Counted from the first letter of the stretch, positions 1 to 9,700 are shown. The stretch: 37,495 nucleotides of DNA from Candidatus Peribacteraceae bacterium (GCA_013140485.1 JABFSS010000116.1:1-37495); one strand, 5' to 3'. Notes: generated by a model from the sequence alone, not told the origin. Translations and numbers: made by a program.

Positions 1-2588
1 CGGTCACTGATGATCACGGCGTCTTCGAAGTTGTAGCCTTCCCACGACATGTACGCGACGAGCAGGTTCTGCCCGAGCGCCAACTCCCCTCCCTGGACAG
101 ATGAACCGTCGGCGAGCGGCTCGCCGCGGCGGACCTTTTGGCCGCGCGATACCTGCGGCCGCATGTGGAAGCAGGTTCCCTGATTGCTGCGGACGAACGT
201 GTGGAGTTTGTAGGTTTTCTTCTTGCCCGAGCTGTAGACGATGGAGACTTCGCGAGCGTCGGCAGCGGTGACTTCGCCGTCATCTTCGGCGAGCAGGGCA
301 TGACCGGATGCGCGCGCGGCGAGACCTTCCATGCCGGTGCCGACGTACGGCGAGTGAGGCTTGATGAGCGGAACCGCTTGGCGTTGCATGTTCGTTCCCA
401 TGGACGCACGGGTGTTGTCATCGTGCTCCAGGAAGGGGATGAGCGAGGTGGAGATCGAAAGAATTTGGCGGGGGCTGACGTCGACGTGCGTGATGTCGCG
501 GACGTGAGCGAGCAGCGGCTCCCCTGCTTTGCGCGACGAGATGCGGGTCGTCGGGAATTCGCTGAACTGATTCAAGTGCGTTTGCGCCTGGGCGATGGTC
601 AGATGGCGCTCCTGCTCGGCGTCGACATAGAGCACTTTACTCGTGATATACGGACGGACAGGGACGCTGTTTTTTCCTTCCTTCTTCAGAATCGCGATGG
701 CCTTTTTGGCGGTCTCCTTCGAATCGACGACGTCGCCTTCTTTGATGATGACTTTGCGGCTTTCTTTGACCGTGACGTCGATGATGCGGCCGAAAAGTTT
801 TTCGGGATCGAGCGGCACATCGTGCTTGATTTCGCGATACGGCGTCTCGAGGAATCCGTATTCGTTGACGCGGGCGAAGCCTGCCAAGTGAACGACGAGA
901 CCGATGTTGGGGCCTTCGGGAGTGGCAATGGGACAGATGCGGCCGTAGTGGGACGTGTGCACGTCGCGGACGTCGAAGCTCGCACGCTCGCGGCTGAGTC
1001 CTCCGGGACCCATCGCCGAGAGGCGGCGCTTATGGGCGAGTTCGGCCAGCGGGTTGGTCTGGTCCATGAACTGCGAGAGCTGGGACGACGCGAAGAATTC
1101 GCGCATCGCGGCCGTGATCGGACGGCAGTTGATGAGCTGGGTGGGGGTGACCGTTTCGATGTCCATGACGGTCATGCGGTCCTTGACGATGCGTTCCGTG
1201 CGGACGAGACCGACGCGGTACTTGTTCTGCACGAGTTCTCCGACGGAGCGGACGCGGCGGTTACTGAGGTGATCGATGTCGTCGGCGACGCCCACGCCGT
1301 TGTTGAGCTTCACGAGTTCACGCAGGATCGCGACGAAGTCGCTGACTTGGAAGACGCGATGCTGCTCGTCGTTCGGCGTCTTGATGTTGAAGCGGCGGTT
1401 GAGTTTGTAGCGGGCGATGGAACCCATGTCGTACTTCTTGAAATCGAAGAAGAGCGAATCGATGAGCTGCTTGGCGTTCTCGGGAGTGGCCAGATCGCCG
1501 GGGCGGATCTTGCGGTAGACGCTCTGGTACGCCTCCTCGACGGTGCGGATGGGATCTTTTTCGAGCGTCGTGAGGATGTAATCGTGCTCGGCGGCGGTGA
1601 CGTCTTTAAAGAGATCGATGATCTGGCTGTCGGCGACGTACCCGAAGACGCGGAGAAGCTGCGTGATGGGGATCTTGCGCTTGCGGTCGATTTTGCAGCT
1701 GATGATGCCGCGGCGGTCGGTTTCGATTTCGAGCCAGACGCCGCGCTTGGGGATGATTTTTGCCGCGTGGTAGCGAGGATGGTCGGGCATCTTGCTGAAG
1801 AAGACGCCGGGGGAACGGACCAATTGATGAACCACGACGCGCTCGATGCCGTCGACCACGAAGGTTCCGGAATCGGTCATGAGCGGAATGGATCCGAGGA
1901 AGACGTCTTGTTCCTTGATTTCGCCGGTCTCCCGGTTGATGAGCTGGACGTAGCCCTTCATCGCCGATTCGTAGCTGAGGTTACGACGCTTACAGGTGTC
2001 GGGGTCGTACTTGGGAGGATCGAACGTGTGGCCGAGAATGCGGAGCTCGAGCTTCTTGCCCGAGAAGTCGGTGATCGGCGTGATTTCTTCGAGGAGTTCC
2101 TTGAGACCCTCGGTGAGGAACCACTTGTAACTGAGGATCTGCATTTCGATCAGCGACGGAACGTGCGCGTTCTCTTCGTCTTCGACGAGCGCCACACGCT
2201 GCATTTCGACTTTCTTCGGCTTGAGATGATCGGGCAAGCGCGAGAAAACGGCGGGGATCCGGCCCGGAGGAGGAATGACGTGCGGATGCACTTGAGGCAA
2301 AACTTCGTCGTCGACATGCATTTGGTACGGCTTCTTCGGCACGTTGATTTTCTTGAGCGGCCGGAGAATGTCCGTCGTCTGCACCGGCTTGCTGCTGATT
2401 TTCTTGTTGAACTGCGCTTTCGGCTGGGGCTTCAGGATCGGTTTGAGCTTAGGTTTTTCTGCCACCACTGGCTTCTTCACGGACACTTTCTTTACCGCTT
2501 TCTGAGGAACGGGCTTTTTCTTCAGCGCGGGCTTCGCTGTCTTCACAGACTTTTTTGCAGCCTTAGCCGCCTTCTTCTTCGTTGCCAT
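1..2588 (-). CDS. rpoB: DNA-directed RNA polymerase subunit beta, C-terminal part outside the window
   Basis: Reverse-strand translation from ATG at 2588 is open to the window edge, so it is absent from the ORF track. After a Lys/Pro-rich N-terminus it reads ...PSLIEMQILSYKWFLTEGLKELLEEITPI..., ...YVQLINRETGEIKEQDVFLGSIPLMTDSGTFVVDGIERVVVHQLVRSPGVFF..., typical RpoB N-terminal motifs. Confidence 0.96.
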   Translation of the reverse strand, partial: MATKKKAAKAAKKSVKTAKPALKKKPVPQKAVKKVSVKKPVVAEKPKLKPILKPQPKAQFNKKISSKPVQTTDILRPLKKINVPKKPYQMHVDDEVLPQVHPHVIPPPGRIPAVFSRLPDHLKPKKVEMQRVALVEDEENAHVPSLIEMQILSYKWFLTEGLKELLEEITPITDFSGKKLELRILGHTFDPPKYDPDTCKRRNLSYESAMKGYVQLINRETGEIKEQDVFLGSIPLMTDSGTFVVDGIERVVVHQLVRSPGVFFSKMPDHPRYHAAKIIPKRGVWLEIETDRRGIISCKIDRKRKIPITQLLRVFGYVADSQIIDLFKDVTAAEHDYILTTLEKDPIRTVEEAYQSVYRKIRPGDLATPENAKQLIDSLFFDFKKYDMGSIARYKLNRRFNIKTPNDEQHRVFQVSDFVAILRELVKLNNGVGVADDIDHLSNRRVRSVGELVQNKYRVGLVRTERIVKDRMTVMDIETVTPTQLINCRPITAAMREFFASSQLSQFMDQTNPLAELAHKRRLSAMGPGGLSRERASFDVRDVHTSHYGRICPIATPEGPNIGLVVHLAGFARVNEYGFLETPYREIKHDVPLDPEKLFGRIIDVTVKESRKVIIKEGDVVDSKETAKKAIAILKKEGKNSVPVRPYITSKVLYVDAEQERHLTIAQAQTHLNQFSEFPTTRISSRKAGEPLLAHVRDITHVDVSPRQILSISTSLIPFLEHDDNTRASMGTNMQRQAVPLIKPHSPYVGTGMEGLAARASGHALLAEDDGEVTAADAREVSIVYSSGKKKTYKLHTFVRSNQGTCFHMRPQVSRGQKVRRGEPLADGSSVQGGELALGQNLLVAYMSWEGYNFEDAVIISD

Positions 2589-2745
2589 ACGAAATGAGGG
2601 GAACGCAGATATCCTCCTGAGAAATACAGGGGGACCGGTTCGCGACACTCACAACTCAATCGGAAGCCGCCGCGAGATGGGCATAGTGTAAGGAGGTTTT
2701 TCAGGAGGTCAAATCCTTCTTAATAAAGAAAACGAGGGAAACAAT

Positions 2746-2808
2746 GAAAACGAGGAAAACGAGGATCTTGCCCTGAGCGGGCGAAGGGTCCTCGTTTTCC
2801 TCGTTTTT
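2746..2808 (-). terminator. Long inverted repeat (19-20 bp arms of AAAACGAGG units) between the repeat protein and rpoB; probable terminator
   Basis: gaaaacgaggaaaacgagga (2746-2765) pairs with tcctcgttttcctcgttttt (2789-2808). The loop holds ccctgagcgggcgaaggg. Confidence 0.6.
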
Positions 2809-2832
2809 CTTCGATTTCTGCGTTTGCTTCCG

Positions 2833-5800
2833 TTACGGCAGACACGTCACCATCGTCGTCGCCGTCGCGGAGTTGTTGCTCATATTCGTATCCGTGCCCG
2901 CGGTGGTCGATACGTTCGCCGACTTCGTGAACGGCGTATTGCACCGGTAATCGGAGACGACGCGCAGGAAGACCATGAAGGTCTTGCTCTCGCCGGGCGC
3001 CAAGCTCGGCACGATGCACGTGACTTCCGTTCCGTTGGACGTGCACTCATCGCTGGAGAGCAGGTCGCTGAAGAGGAAGTCCCCGGGCGGCGGCTGAATC
3101 ATCTTGGCCGATGCGACAGTGGTGGTGCCGACGTTCTTCACGACGATCGTTTCGGGGAGATCGAATCCGCGGTTGACCTGCGGCGGCAGACTGAGCGTCA
3201 CCGACAGATCGACGGCTGCACCGCCGCCGTTCGTCTCATCGTTGTCCTGTGAGTTGACGCAGCCGGGATCGGAGGAGTCGACAAGACCGTCTCCGTCGTT
3301 ATCAACGCCGTCGCTGCATTGGGCCGGAGGAGCGGAGTTGAACTCATCATTGTCCTGGCTGTTCACACATCCGGGATCGACTGCATCGGCTTTGCCGTCT
3401 CCGTCGTTGTCGACGCCGTCCTGGCATTGCGATTTCGGATTCGTTTCGTCGTTGTCGGTCGCGGCGCTGCAACTGAAGTCGCTCAAGTCCGTAAATCCGT
3501 CGCCGTCGTTATCGATGCCGTCTTGGCACTGGGCGAGTGCGCAGACGGGCGGGAATCCGCAGAAGGTGAATGACGAGTAGCCGTTGCCCCCAAAGGTGAT
3601 GCCATTCGTGCCGAAGCCATTATGGAAACCCACTCCCTGAATTGCGGACGCGGCGCTGCCGCCGGCGCCGATGGACATGGACGGGGCGGAACCTGCGGGC
3701 ACTTTGGTGCCGTTGCTGAAGACGAGCTCAATGGCATCGATGTTATTGCCGACATTGCTGACCGGACCCGGCGTGAACGCCTGGACGGTGAAGCAAGGAC
3801 CGCTCGAATCCAATTGACCCGCGGAGTTGCTGACGAAGAAGTCGTACTTCTCGCCAAAAGTCAGGCCGGTATCAAGGTCTGCGTTGCCGGGACCTTGCGC
3901 GATGTCCTGGATCAGACGCACGTCATTTTTGGCGTAGCTGTACTTGGCGGTCGGCTCAGGAGTGGGACCGGACGATTGTTCGTAGATATCAAACCCCACG
4001 AGTCCCGGCATGTTCAGAAGAGACGTGGTGGGATTGGGGCACGAAGAGGAATTCGACTCGTCCGTATCTTGCGCATTGGAACATCCCGGATCCTGCGGGA
4101 AATCGACGAGTCCGTCGCCGTCGTTGTCGATGCCGTCCTGGCATTGCGCGGCCGGAGCGGCATTGGATTCATCGTTGTCTTGCTTGCTCGAGCAACCTGC
4201 ATCCTGCGGGAAGTCGACTGCGCCGTCGCCGTCGTTATCGAAACCGTCCTGGCACTGCGATTTCGGGTTCGTCTCATCATTGTCCGTCGCGGAACTGCAA
4301 CTGAAGTCCGCGGAATCGGTCGCGCCGTCACCGTCGTTATCGATACCGTCATTGCACTGGAATACTGTCGGAGGAGGCGGGCCGGAGCAGGTGATAAGAA
4401 CGGAATCCGTCGAGGTGTTGTTGGACGAATTACCGTCGACTGCCGAGGTCGTGCTGACCGTCGCCTGTTTAGTGATGGTCGAGTTGCATGCCTGGGAAGG
4501 CGAGACTGTCAGGTACGTCCAGAAAACGGTGGACTGGCCGGGCGCGAGGTTACCGACGGTGCACGTCACGGTCACGCCGTTCGAAGAACAATTTTGGCTG
4601 GAGAGCGAGGAATTGAACGTGAGACCGGCGGGGAGCGCCTGCGTCACCAAGGAACTCGCAATCGCCACGGAACCCACGTTCTGGACCGCAATTTTCTCCG
4701 GCATGTTGTCACCGCGATTGATCTGCGGATCGATGGCGAGGAACACCGCGAGATCCGCGTTCACGGGCGGCGCGTTGAATTCGCTGTCGTCCTGCAAGCT
4801 CACGCATCCCTGATCCGACACGTCGACGAATCCGTCGCCGTCGTTATCGATGCCGTCCTGACACTGGGCCTTGGGGAAGGTTTCGTCATTGTCTGTCGGT
4901 GAACTGCAGCTGAAGTCGCTCGGGAAGTCGGTCGCGCCGTCGTTGTCGTTGTCGATGCCGTCCTGGCACTGCGCGGCAACCGGCTGATTGAATTCGATAT
5001 TGTCCTGCTTGCTCGCGCAACCCGGATCCTGCGGGAAGTCGACGAGGCCGTCGGCATCGTTATCGACACCGTCCTGGCATTGCGACTTCGGGTTCGTCTC
5101 GTCGTTGTCGGTCGGGGCGTCGCAACTGAAATCATTCGGGAAGTCCGCGGCTCCATCGTTGTCATTATCAATGCCGTCTTGGCATTGCGCGGCCGGCGGA
5201 GGCGGGTTCCCGCCGCACGTCACGCGGAATGAATCCGAAGCGGTGTTGTTTGCGGCATTGATGTCGGTGACACCGATGGCGGTGACCGTCGCTTGTTTGT
5301 TGACGATCGAATCGCAGGGCCATGTGGAGGGAATCGTGAGGAAAACGACGAAGGTCTTCGACTGTCCCGGAGCGAGACTGGCCACGGTGCAATCGATGCT
5401 GACGCCGTTGAAGGCGCATGCGGGATCGGACAGGGCGGCGTTGTATCCGAGACCCGTCGGAACGATTTGCTTTACCGTGGCGCTCGGCACCGTGACGGAA
5501 CCGACATTCTGCACGCCAATCTTCTCAGCCATATTGTCGCCGCGGTTGATCTGCGGATCGATATCGAGACTGACTGCGAGATCGGCGCCGGCGGGAGGCG
5601 GAGGAGCATTGAACTCACCATCATCCTGCTTGCTTGTGCAACCCGGATCGCCGGGGAAGTCCGTCTGACCATCGCCATCGTTATCGATGCCATCCTGGCA
5701 TTGCGACTTCGGGTTCGTCTCGTCGTTATCCGTCGGAGCACTGCAACTGAAGTCGTTGGGGAAATCCACGGCTCCATCATTGTCGTTGTCGATGCCGTCC

Positions 5801-8220
5801 TGACATTGGAAGAGGGTGGGCTGAGTGAACTCATTATTGTCCTGATTGCTGGAACAGCCGGAATCCTGCGGGAAGTCGGTTGCGCCGTCTGCGTCGTTAT
5901 CAACGCCATCCTGGCATTGGGCTTTGGGATTCGCTTCGTCGTTGTCGGACGAAGAACCGCAGCTGAAGTCGTTCGGGAAGTCTGTGGCTCCATCGTTGTC
6001 ATTATCGATGCCGTCGCTGCATTGCGGCGCGGGCGGCGGGCCGTCCGGACAGGTGATGAGGACGTTCCCCGACGCGGTGTTATTTGCCGGATTCGTATCG
6101 GTGGCCGACGTCGTGGTGACGGTGTCCTGGAATGTTGCGGCAGAACCGCAGGGCGTCGTTGCGGGAACGAGCAATGCAACTTGGAAAGCAATGGACGCGC
6201 CTGGAGCGAGGTTCGAAACCGGGCAAGTGACGAATGCGGTATCCGACGTGCAGGCGGGATTCGAGGACGCGGGAACGAAAACGTATCCGGCCGGAATCGG
6301 CTGCTTCAAAACGGCGGACGCAACGGCCACGCTACCGAGGTTTTTTACACCGAGAATTTGCGTGAGATTGGTGCCCCGGTGGTTTTGCGGGGGAACCGAA
6401 ATAGTCGCTTGCAGGTCGACACCCGCTCCGCCTCCACCGTTCGTTTCGTCGTTGTCCTGCTTGCTCGCACATCCGGAATCCTGTGAGAAATCAGAGAGAC
6501 CGTCTCCGTCGTTATCGACGCCATCCTGGCACTGCGCCTTGGGATTGGTTTCGTCGGTGTCGGTCGCGGAGCTGCAACTGAAGTCGTTCGGGAAGTCGAC
6601 TGCACCGTCGCCATCGTTATCGACGCCGTCGGAGCATTGTGAAGCTGTTCCGTTGCAGGATTTCTGGAAGTTCAGCAGATTCACGTAGTTCTCCGTACGC
6701 TTGGGGCCGCAACTCAGCAGTCCCGTCTCGTTGGTATTGAATACCACCGATCCGTGCCCGTTCTGGGCCGGCGTGAATGCAATGGCAACCTGTGCCGTGG
6801 AATTGAGGATCGCGATCGACGACGGCAATGTGCCGCCCCATGCGGCAGAATTAGTGAAGGTGATCAGCGCATCGGTATTGCGGCCCACAATTTTTTCACC
6901 GGTGAAGATGGGATGCGTGGTTGTCACCGCTTGGCACGCTCCGCCTGCGGTATTATCAAGCGTGCCACTGAACTGTATGCCAAGATTTCCGGCGATTTGG
7001 TTCACGCGCGCCGTGCAATTGCCGAGGCGCTGCTGACCGTGCCCGGTGTCGCCGTACGCATCGTCCGCTGTGAGGCTCAAGCTTCCACCCGCGAGGTAGA
7101 AGCTGCGGATCACAGCGAGTTCAGCTGACGAGAGAAGCCCCGTATTGCCGCCGCAACCGTTGTGGAAGTACGAGATATCAAAATTATTCTTGTTGAGGAC
7201 GGAAGACGTGATCGTGGGAAGTGAATTCCTATTGTAAAACGTAACGTTGTATCCGAGATTAACAAGGCCTTGCTCTTCGGATGGAATAAGTGGCGGGTTC
7301 GGTTGAAGATCAATGTAGATGATGCGCGCTGCACGGCACGAAATCTGATCGGATTCGTCATTGTCCTGCGCGTTGACGCAGCCGGCATCAACCGCGTCGA
7401 ATTTTCCGTCACCATCGTTGTCGATGCCGTCCTGGCACTGCGACTTCTGGTTCGTTTCGTCGTTGTCGGTCGGAGCGTCGCAACTGAAGTCATTCGGGAA
7501 GTCGGTCGCACCGTCACCGTCGTTATCGATGCCGTCGTTGCACTGCACATCGCCGCATGCGGCCGGGTACCCTCCGAACGTGAATCTGGAGTAGCCGTTG
7601 CCTCCAAAGGTGATGCCATTCGTGCCGAAGCCATTATGGAAACCTACTCCCTGAATGGAGGACGCGGCGTTGCCTCCGACGCCGATGGACATGGACGGGA
7701 CGGAGCCGGCGGCCACCTTGGTGCCATTGCTGAAGACAAGTTCGATCGCATCGATGTTATTGCCCACGTTGCTGACCAGTCCGGGCGTCCAGGCTTCGAC
7801 CGTAAAGTACGCGCCCGTCGGATCCAATTGACCCGCGGCATTGCTGACGAAGAAGTCGTACTTCTCGCCGAGAGTCAGGCCGGTATCAAGGTCTGCATTG
7901 CCGGGACCTTGCGCGATGTCCTGGATCAGACGCACGTCATTTTTGGCGTAGCTGTACTTGGCGGTCGGCTCAGGAGTGGGACCGGACGATTGTTCGTAGA
8001 TATCAAATCCCACGAGTCCCGGCATGTTCAGAAGAGACGTGATGGGATTGCTACAGGCTGCCGGCGCGTTCTGACTTACCTGAAGTGCCGATCCGGAAAC
8101 GTCGTACGCCGTTCTCGCGTGAGCGAACGCCGGAAACAGAGTTGCGGACAAAACCATCGCGGTCATCGTGAAACATCCCACAAATTTTTGAAGTCGCAGG
8201 AGACAAAAACGGCTTTGCAT
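2833..8220 (-). CDS. Large secreted repeat protein: signal peptide, 18 Cys/Asp-rich 'CxDGxDNDxDG' units, four DUF11/CARDB-like domains, two copies of a ~160-aa domain
   Basis: ORF of ~1,795 aa. N-terminal signal peptide ...MTAMVLSATLFPAFAHA. Repeats such as QCQDGIDNDGDGAVDFPNDFSCSSATDNDETNPKS resemble thrombospondin-type-3/EF-hand-like Ca-binding repeats. DUF11-like units: ADLAVSLDIDPQINRGDNMAEKIGVQNVGSVTV.... Confidence 0.9.
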   Translation of the reverse strand: MQSRFCLLRLQKFVGCFTMTAMVLSATLFPAFAHARTAYDVSGSALQVSQNAPAACSNPITSLLNMPGLVGFDIYEQSSGPTPEPTAKYSYAKNDVRLIQDIAQGPGNADLDTGLTLGEKYDFFVSNAAGQLDPTGAYFTVEAWTPGLVSNVGNNIDAIELVFSNGTKVAAGSVPSMSIGVGGNAASSIQGVGFHNGFGTNGITFGGNGYSRFTFGGYPAACGDVQCNDGIDNDGDGATDFPNDFSCDAPTDNDETNQKSQCQDGIDNDGDGKFDAVDAGCVNAQDNDESDQISCRAARIIYIDLQPNPPLIPSEEQGLVNLGYNVTFYNRNSLPTITSSVLNKNNFDISYFHNGCGGNTGLLSSAELAVIRSFYLAGGSLSLTADDAYGDTGHGQQRLGNCTARVNQIAGNLGIQFSGTLDNTAGGACQAVTTTHPIFTGEKIVGRNTDALITFTNSAAWGGTLPSSIAILNSTAQVAIAFTPAQNGHGSVVFNTNETGLLSCGPKRTENYVNLLNFQKSCNGTASQCSDGVDNDGDGAVDFPNDFSCSSATDTDETNPKAQCQDGVDNDGDGLSDFSQDSGCASKQDNDETNGGGGAGVDLQATISVPPQNHRGTNLTQILGVKNLGSVAVASAVLKQPIPAGYVFVPASSNPACTSDTAFVTCPVSNLAPGASIAFQVALLVPATTPCGSAATFQDTVTTTSATDTNPANNTASGNVLITCPDGPPPAPQCSDGIDNDNDGATDFPNDFSCGSSSDNDEANPKAQCQDGVDNDADGATDFPQDSGCSSNQDNNEFTQPTLFQCQDGIDNDNDGAVDFPNDFSCSAPTDNDETNPKSQCQDGIDNDGDGQTDFPGDPGCTSKQDDGEFNAPPPPAGADLAVSLDIDPQINRGDNMAEKIGVQNVGSVTVPSATVKQIVPTGLGYNAALSDPACAFNGVSIDCTVASLAPGQSKTFVVFLTIPSTWPCDSIVNKQATVTAIGVTDINAANNTASDSFRVTCGGNPPPPAAQCQDGIDNDNDGAADFPNDFSCDAPTDNDETNPKSQCQDGVDNDADGLVDFPQDPGCASKQDNIEFNQPVAAQCQDGIDNDNDGATDFPSDFSCSSPTDNDETFPKAQCQDGIDNDGDGFVDVSDQGCVSLQDDSEFNAPPVNADLAVFLAIDPQINRGDNMPEKIAVQNVGSVAIASSLVTQALPAGLTFNSSLSSQNCSSNGVTVTCTVGNLAPGQSTVFWTYLTVSPSQACNSTITKQATVSTTSAVDGNSSNNTSTDSVLITCSGPPPPTVFQCNDGIDNDGDGATDSADFSCSSATDNDETNPKSQCQDGFDNDGDGAVDFPQDAGCSSKQDNDESNAAPAAQCQDGIDNDGDGLVDFPQDPGCSNAQDTDESNSSSCPNPTTSLLNMPGLVGFDIYEQSSGPTPEPTAKYSYAKNDVRLIQDIAQGPGNADLDTGLTFGEKYDFFVSNSAGQLDSSGPCFTVQAFTPGPVSNVGNNIDAIELVFSNGTKVPAGSAPSMSIGAGGSAASAIQGVGFHNGFGTNGITFGGNGYSSFTFCGFPPVCALAQCQDGIDNDGDGFTDLSDFSCSAATDNDETNPKSQCQDGVDNDGDGKADAVDPGCVNSQDNDEFNSAPPAQCSDGVDNDGDGLVDSSDPGCVNSQDNDETNGGGAAVDLSVTLSLPPQVNRGFDLPETIVVKNVGTTTVASAKMIQPPPGDFLFSDLLSSDECTSNGTEVTCIVPSLAPGESKTFMVFLRVVSDYRCNTPFTKSANVSTTAGTDTNMSNNSATATTMVTCLP

Positions 8221-8467
8221 ACGCAAGAAGGTGAGAGATAAAAAAGGAAGTTACTGTGAGGCAGACGCAGTCAGCGGTCAATCCTTACCGGGCTGTTTCT
8301 ATCATGTTGTAGCCAATAGTTGCTCTTCCGCCCGTGAGTAAGCGGATGGTGATCATGAATAATTACTAATAAGTAACTTTTAAGTATTATTGTCAATATT
8401 CATGGTATTTGGCTCTGTGTAGGCTTCTTTGGAATTAATTATGAAGGAAATTGTTGTGTAACACAGT

Positions 8468-8487
8468 GCCCTTCGACAGGCTCAGGG
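8468..8487. repeat. Short REP-like palindrome CCCTTCGACAGGCTCAGGG
   Basis: gcccttcgacaggctcaggg; the same CCCT...AGGG design occurs in the loop at 2771-2788. Confidence 0.5.
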
Positions 8488-8515
8488 TCACTTCGCAGAT
8501 TCAGGAACAAGGAAA

Positions 8516-9700
8516 TCAGGATGCAGGTATTTGTTGAGTGACACAGTGAAAAGACCCCCACCCCCAGGTCAGCACGCGGCTGTCGATGGGAACGATTCGG
8601 CGATGCGGAAAACATTTTTGCAGGGTCTCGATGGCCGCAGCGTCATTGGGGTCATTCCACACGGGAAGGAGGACGCATTCATTCGCAACATAGAAATTCG
8701 CGTAGCTTGCGGGAATGCGGAATCCCTCGTCGGGAACACCGGACATGCTGCTCGGTTTTTTCCCGTGCACCAGCACCGGCTTCGGCTGGGCGGTGGTGAT
8801 GATCTCAAGTGCGTGGCCGTCCTGATCTTTCATCGATTGCAGCCGTCGGAGATTTTCCTGCAGCGGCGCGTAATCGGGATCGGCGGAATTCTCGTTGATG
8901 ATCGTGACGACGGTCCGCGGTCCGACGAAGCGCGCGAGATCGTCGACATGCCCGCTCGTGTCGTCACCCATGATCCCCTTCCCCAGCCAGAGGACGTTGG
9001 TGACGCCGAGGTGATCTTTGAGCGACTGCTCGATCTGCTCCTTCGTCATGCCGGGATTGCGGTTGGGATTCAGGAGACAGTCTTCCGTCGTGAGAAGAGT
9101 GCCCAGTCCGTTGACGTCGATGGATCCTCCTTCGAGGATCATCGGCACGGTGAGTGACTGCTGACCGAGTTTTCGCGCGATCAGTGTTGGTACTTGATCA
9201 TCCAGTTCGTACTCCCACTGTCCTCCCCATGCGTTGTAGCCCCAATCGAGAAAAAGTCTCCCCTCTCCTGGAGCCTGTCCCGAGCCGAGCCGAGGGGCAG
9301 CGGGAGAGGGTGGCGCCGCAGCGCCGGGTGAGGGCTGTTTGACGACCACAATCGGCCCATGATCGCGCGCCCAACTGAAGTTATTCGGAATGCGGTGAAG
9401 ATGAACGCGGTTGCCCTGCACGTTTGCCTTCTTCATTTCACTCTTGGCGTTTTTTTCGGTCTCATCATCATTGATAAGCACATGGACGTCCTCGCCCACT
9501 TCCAATTCCTTGACCATCCGTGCCCAGATTGCAGGCACTTGATCAAAGAGACCCGGCCAGTGGGGATGGACGCCGTGTTCGCCTGGACGAGAATGGGGCC
9601 AGGTGAGGATGGTGGCCTCATGCGGTTCCCATTCGGCCGGCATTCTGTATCCCGATGCTGATTGCGGTGACGAGGCCATATGAGAAGAATTGTGAATCAT
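8516..9700 (-). CDS. aguA: Agmatine deiminase
   Basis: MPAEWEPHEATILTWPHSRP..., ARDHGP..., LDWGYNAWGGQWE, catalytic-Cys region WGWGSFHCVTQQIPA. Alternative start at MASSPQ. Confidence 0.93.
   Translation of the reverse strand: MIHNSSHMASSPQSASGYRMPAEWEPHEATILTWPHSRPGEHGVHPHWPGLFDQVPAIWARMVKELEVGEDVHVLINDDETEKNAKSEMKKANVQGNRVHLHRIPNNFSWARDHGPIVVVKQPSPGAAAPPSPAAPRLGSGQAPGEGRLFLDWGYNAWGGQWEYELDDQVPTLIARKLGQQSLTVPMILEGGSIDVNGLGTLLTTEDCLLNPNRNPGMTKEQIEQSLKDHLGVTNVLWLGKGIMGDDTSGHVDDLARFVGPRTVVTIINENSADPDYAPLQENLRRLQSMKDQDGHALEIITTAQPKPVLVHGKKPSSMSGVPDEGFRIPASYANFYVANECVLLPVWNDPNDAAAIETLQKCFPHRRIVPIDSRVLTWGWGSFHCVTQQIPAS
9254..9334. repeat. GC-rich palindromic repeat element inserted in frame within aguA
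   Basis: ctcccctctcctggagcctgtcccgagccgagccgaggggcagcgggagagggtggcgccgcagcgccgggtgaggg. Encodes PSPGAAAPPSPAAPRLGSGQAPGEG between the expected RDHGPIVVV and LFLDWGYNAWGG motifs. Confidence 0.75.

Noticed and set aside
138-2597. 819-aa plus-strand ORF
   Set aside because: It is exactly antisense to rpoB; the reverse frame gives a clear RpoB sequence, while this one shows no recognisable domains.
3622-6486. Several long plus-strand ORFs (426 aa, 397 aa and others)
   Set aside because: These are antisense to the DNDGDG-repeat gene; repetitive GC-rich codons leave opposite frames open. The translated sequence is low-complexity and inconsistent with a protein family.
3200-7560. Regularly recurring ~100-bp DNA repeats resembling a CRISPR array
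   Set aside because: They are degenerate codons for protein repeats in one continuous ORF; repeat lengths and spacers do not match a CRISPR array and no cas genes are present.
8340-8400. Possible promoter (TTGACA-like on the minus strand) for the repeat protein
   Set aside because: No convincing -10 hexamer at the right spacing in this AT-rich stretch.
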